Position numbers and translations under genes: made by a program. From positions 1 through 38,765 of the forward strand of contig JAUNDA010000012.1 of NCBI GenBank assembly GCA_030526295.1: a stretch of DNA of 38,765 nucleotides, read 5' to 3'. This document shows positions 38,756 to 38,765 of this stretch, piece by piece. The stretch comes from Eubacteriales bacterium (GTDB lineage Bacteria > Bacillota > Clostridia > Lachnospirales > Lachnospiraceae). Below the pieces are notes generated by a model. It saw only the letters and a list, made by a program, of their open reading frames with translations. It was not told the origin of the DNA and did not search any database. The stretch's first letter is position 1. Every line of letters starts with the position of its first letter.

Positions 38756-38765
38756 TGTGGATAAA

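Noticed and set aside
1..38765. CRISPR array, prophage or insertion sequence
   Set aside because: No regularly spaced direct repeats, transposase, integrase or phage structural genes were found on either strand.

Overview
The window looks like a chromosomal segment of a Gram-positive, low-to-moderate GC Clostridia, most likely a member of the Lachnospiraceae. The reasons are strong AGGAGG-type ribosome binding sites, sigma-A style promoters, Rho-independent terminators, the conserved Firmicutes order holB-ricT-trmN6-rsmI followed by metG, a RibU-type ECF component, and the CotH/DUF4956/VTC-type gene trio common in this family. All family names come from reading motifs by eye; no database search was possible.

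Layout. (a) 1-3650: the 5' part of a secreted surface protein (minus strand, runs off the left edge), then a divergent 12-helix membrane protein fused to a LuxR-type DNA-binding domain, and a tRNA-Gly with its own promoter and terminator. (b) 3653-11486: a short-chain dehydrogenase, a MATE exporter, and three membrane proteins that each start with a four-cysteine zinc ribbon. (c) 11524-14221: an RNA-processing operon read leftward (SpoU/TrmH methyltransferase, YlmH-like S4 protein, dihydrouridine synthase), preceded by a 14-codon leader ORF whose ribosome binding site lies in a predicted hairpin. (d) 14500-16900: a Gfo/Idh/MocA oxidoreductase, an ArsR-like regulator, a response-regulator-like protein with a degenerate receiver, and a GIY-YIG protein overlapping it tail to tail. 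(e) 17021-20448: an operon of a VTC-type polyphosphate polymerase, a DUF4956 membrane protein and a large CotH-family protein. (f) 20835-26336: a ceramidase-like hydrolase facing a rightward operon of a ROK regulator and two different NagA-type amidohydrolases. (g) 26409-27688: a TraX-like membrane protein, two tiny ORFs, and a hairpin-rich noncoding block.

(h) 27715-37887 is a leftward housekeeping block: a membrane-anchored protein with a wall-binding-like repeat, a guanylate-kinase-like protein, holB, ricT, trmN6, rsmI, ribU, a GerMN-type lipoprotein and metG. (i) 37954-38765: a divergent promoter region, tRNA-Lys and tRNA-Phe from a clear promoter, and a gene-free AT-rich stretch full of CGTAA words closed by a strong terminator.

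The most unusual items are the ceramidase-like/ROK/double-deacetylase locus, the leader-ORF hairpin before the RNA-modification operon, the RicT homologue with a second cysteine cluster and a very long Asn/Arg-rich tail, the membrane-bound LuxR regulator, and two noncoding signals: dispersed TGAGCAT-containing intergenic sequences and the CGTAA cluster at the right end. No CRISPR array, prophage, insertion sequence or rRNA was seen.
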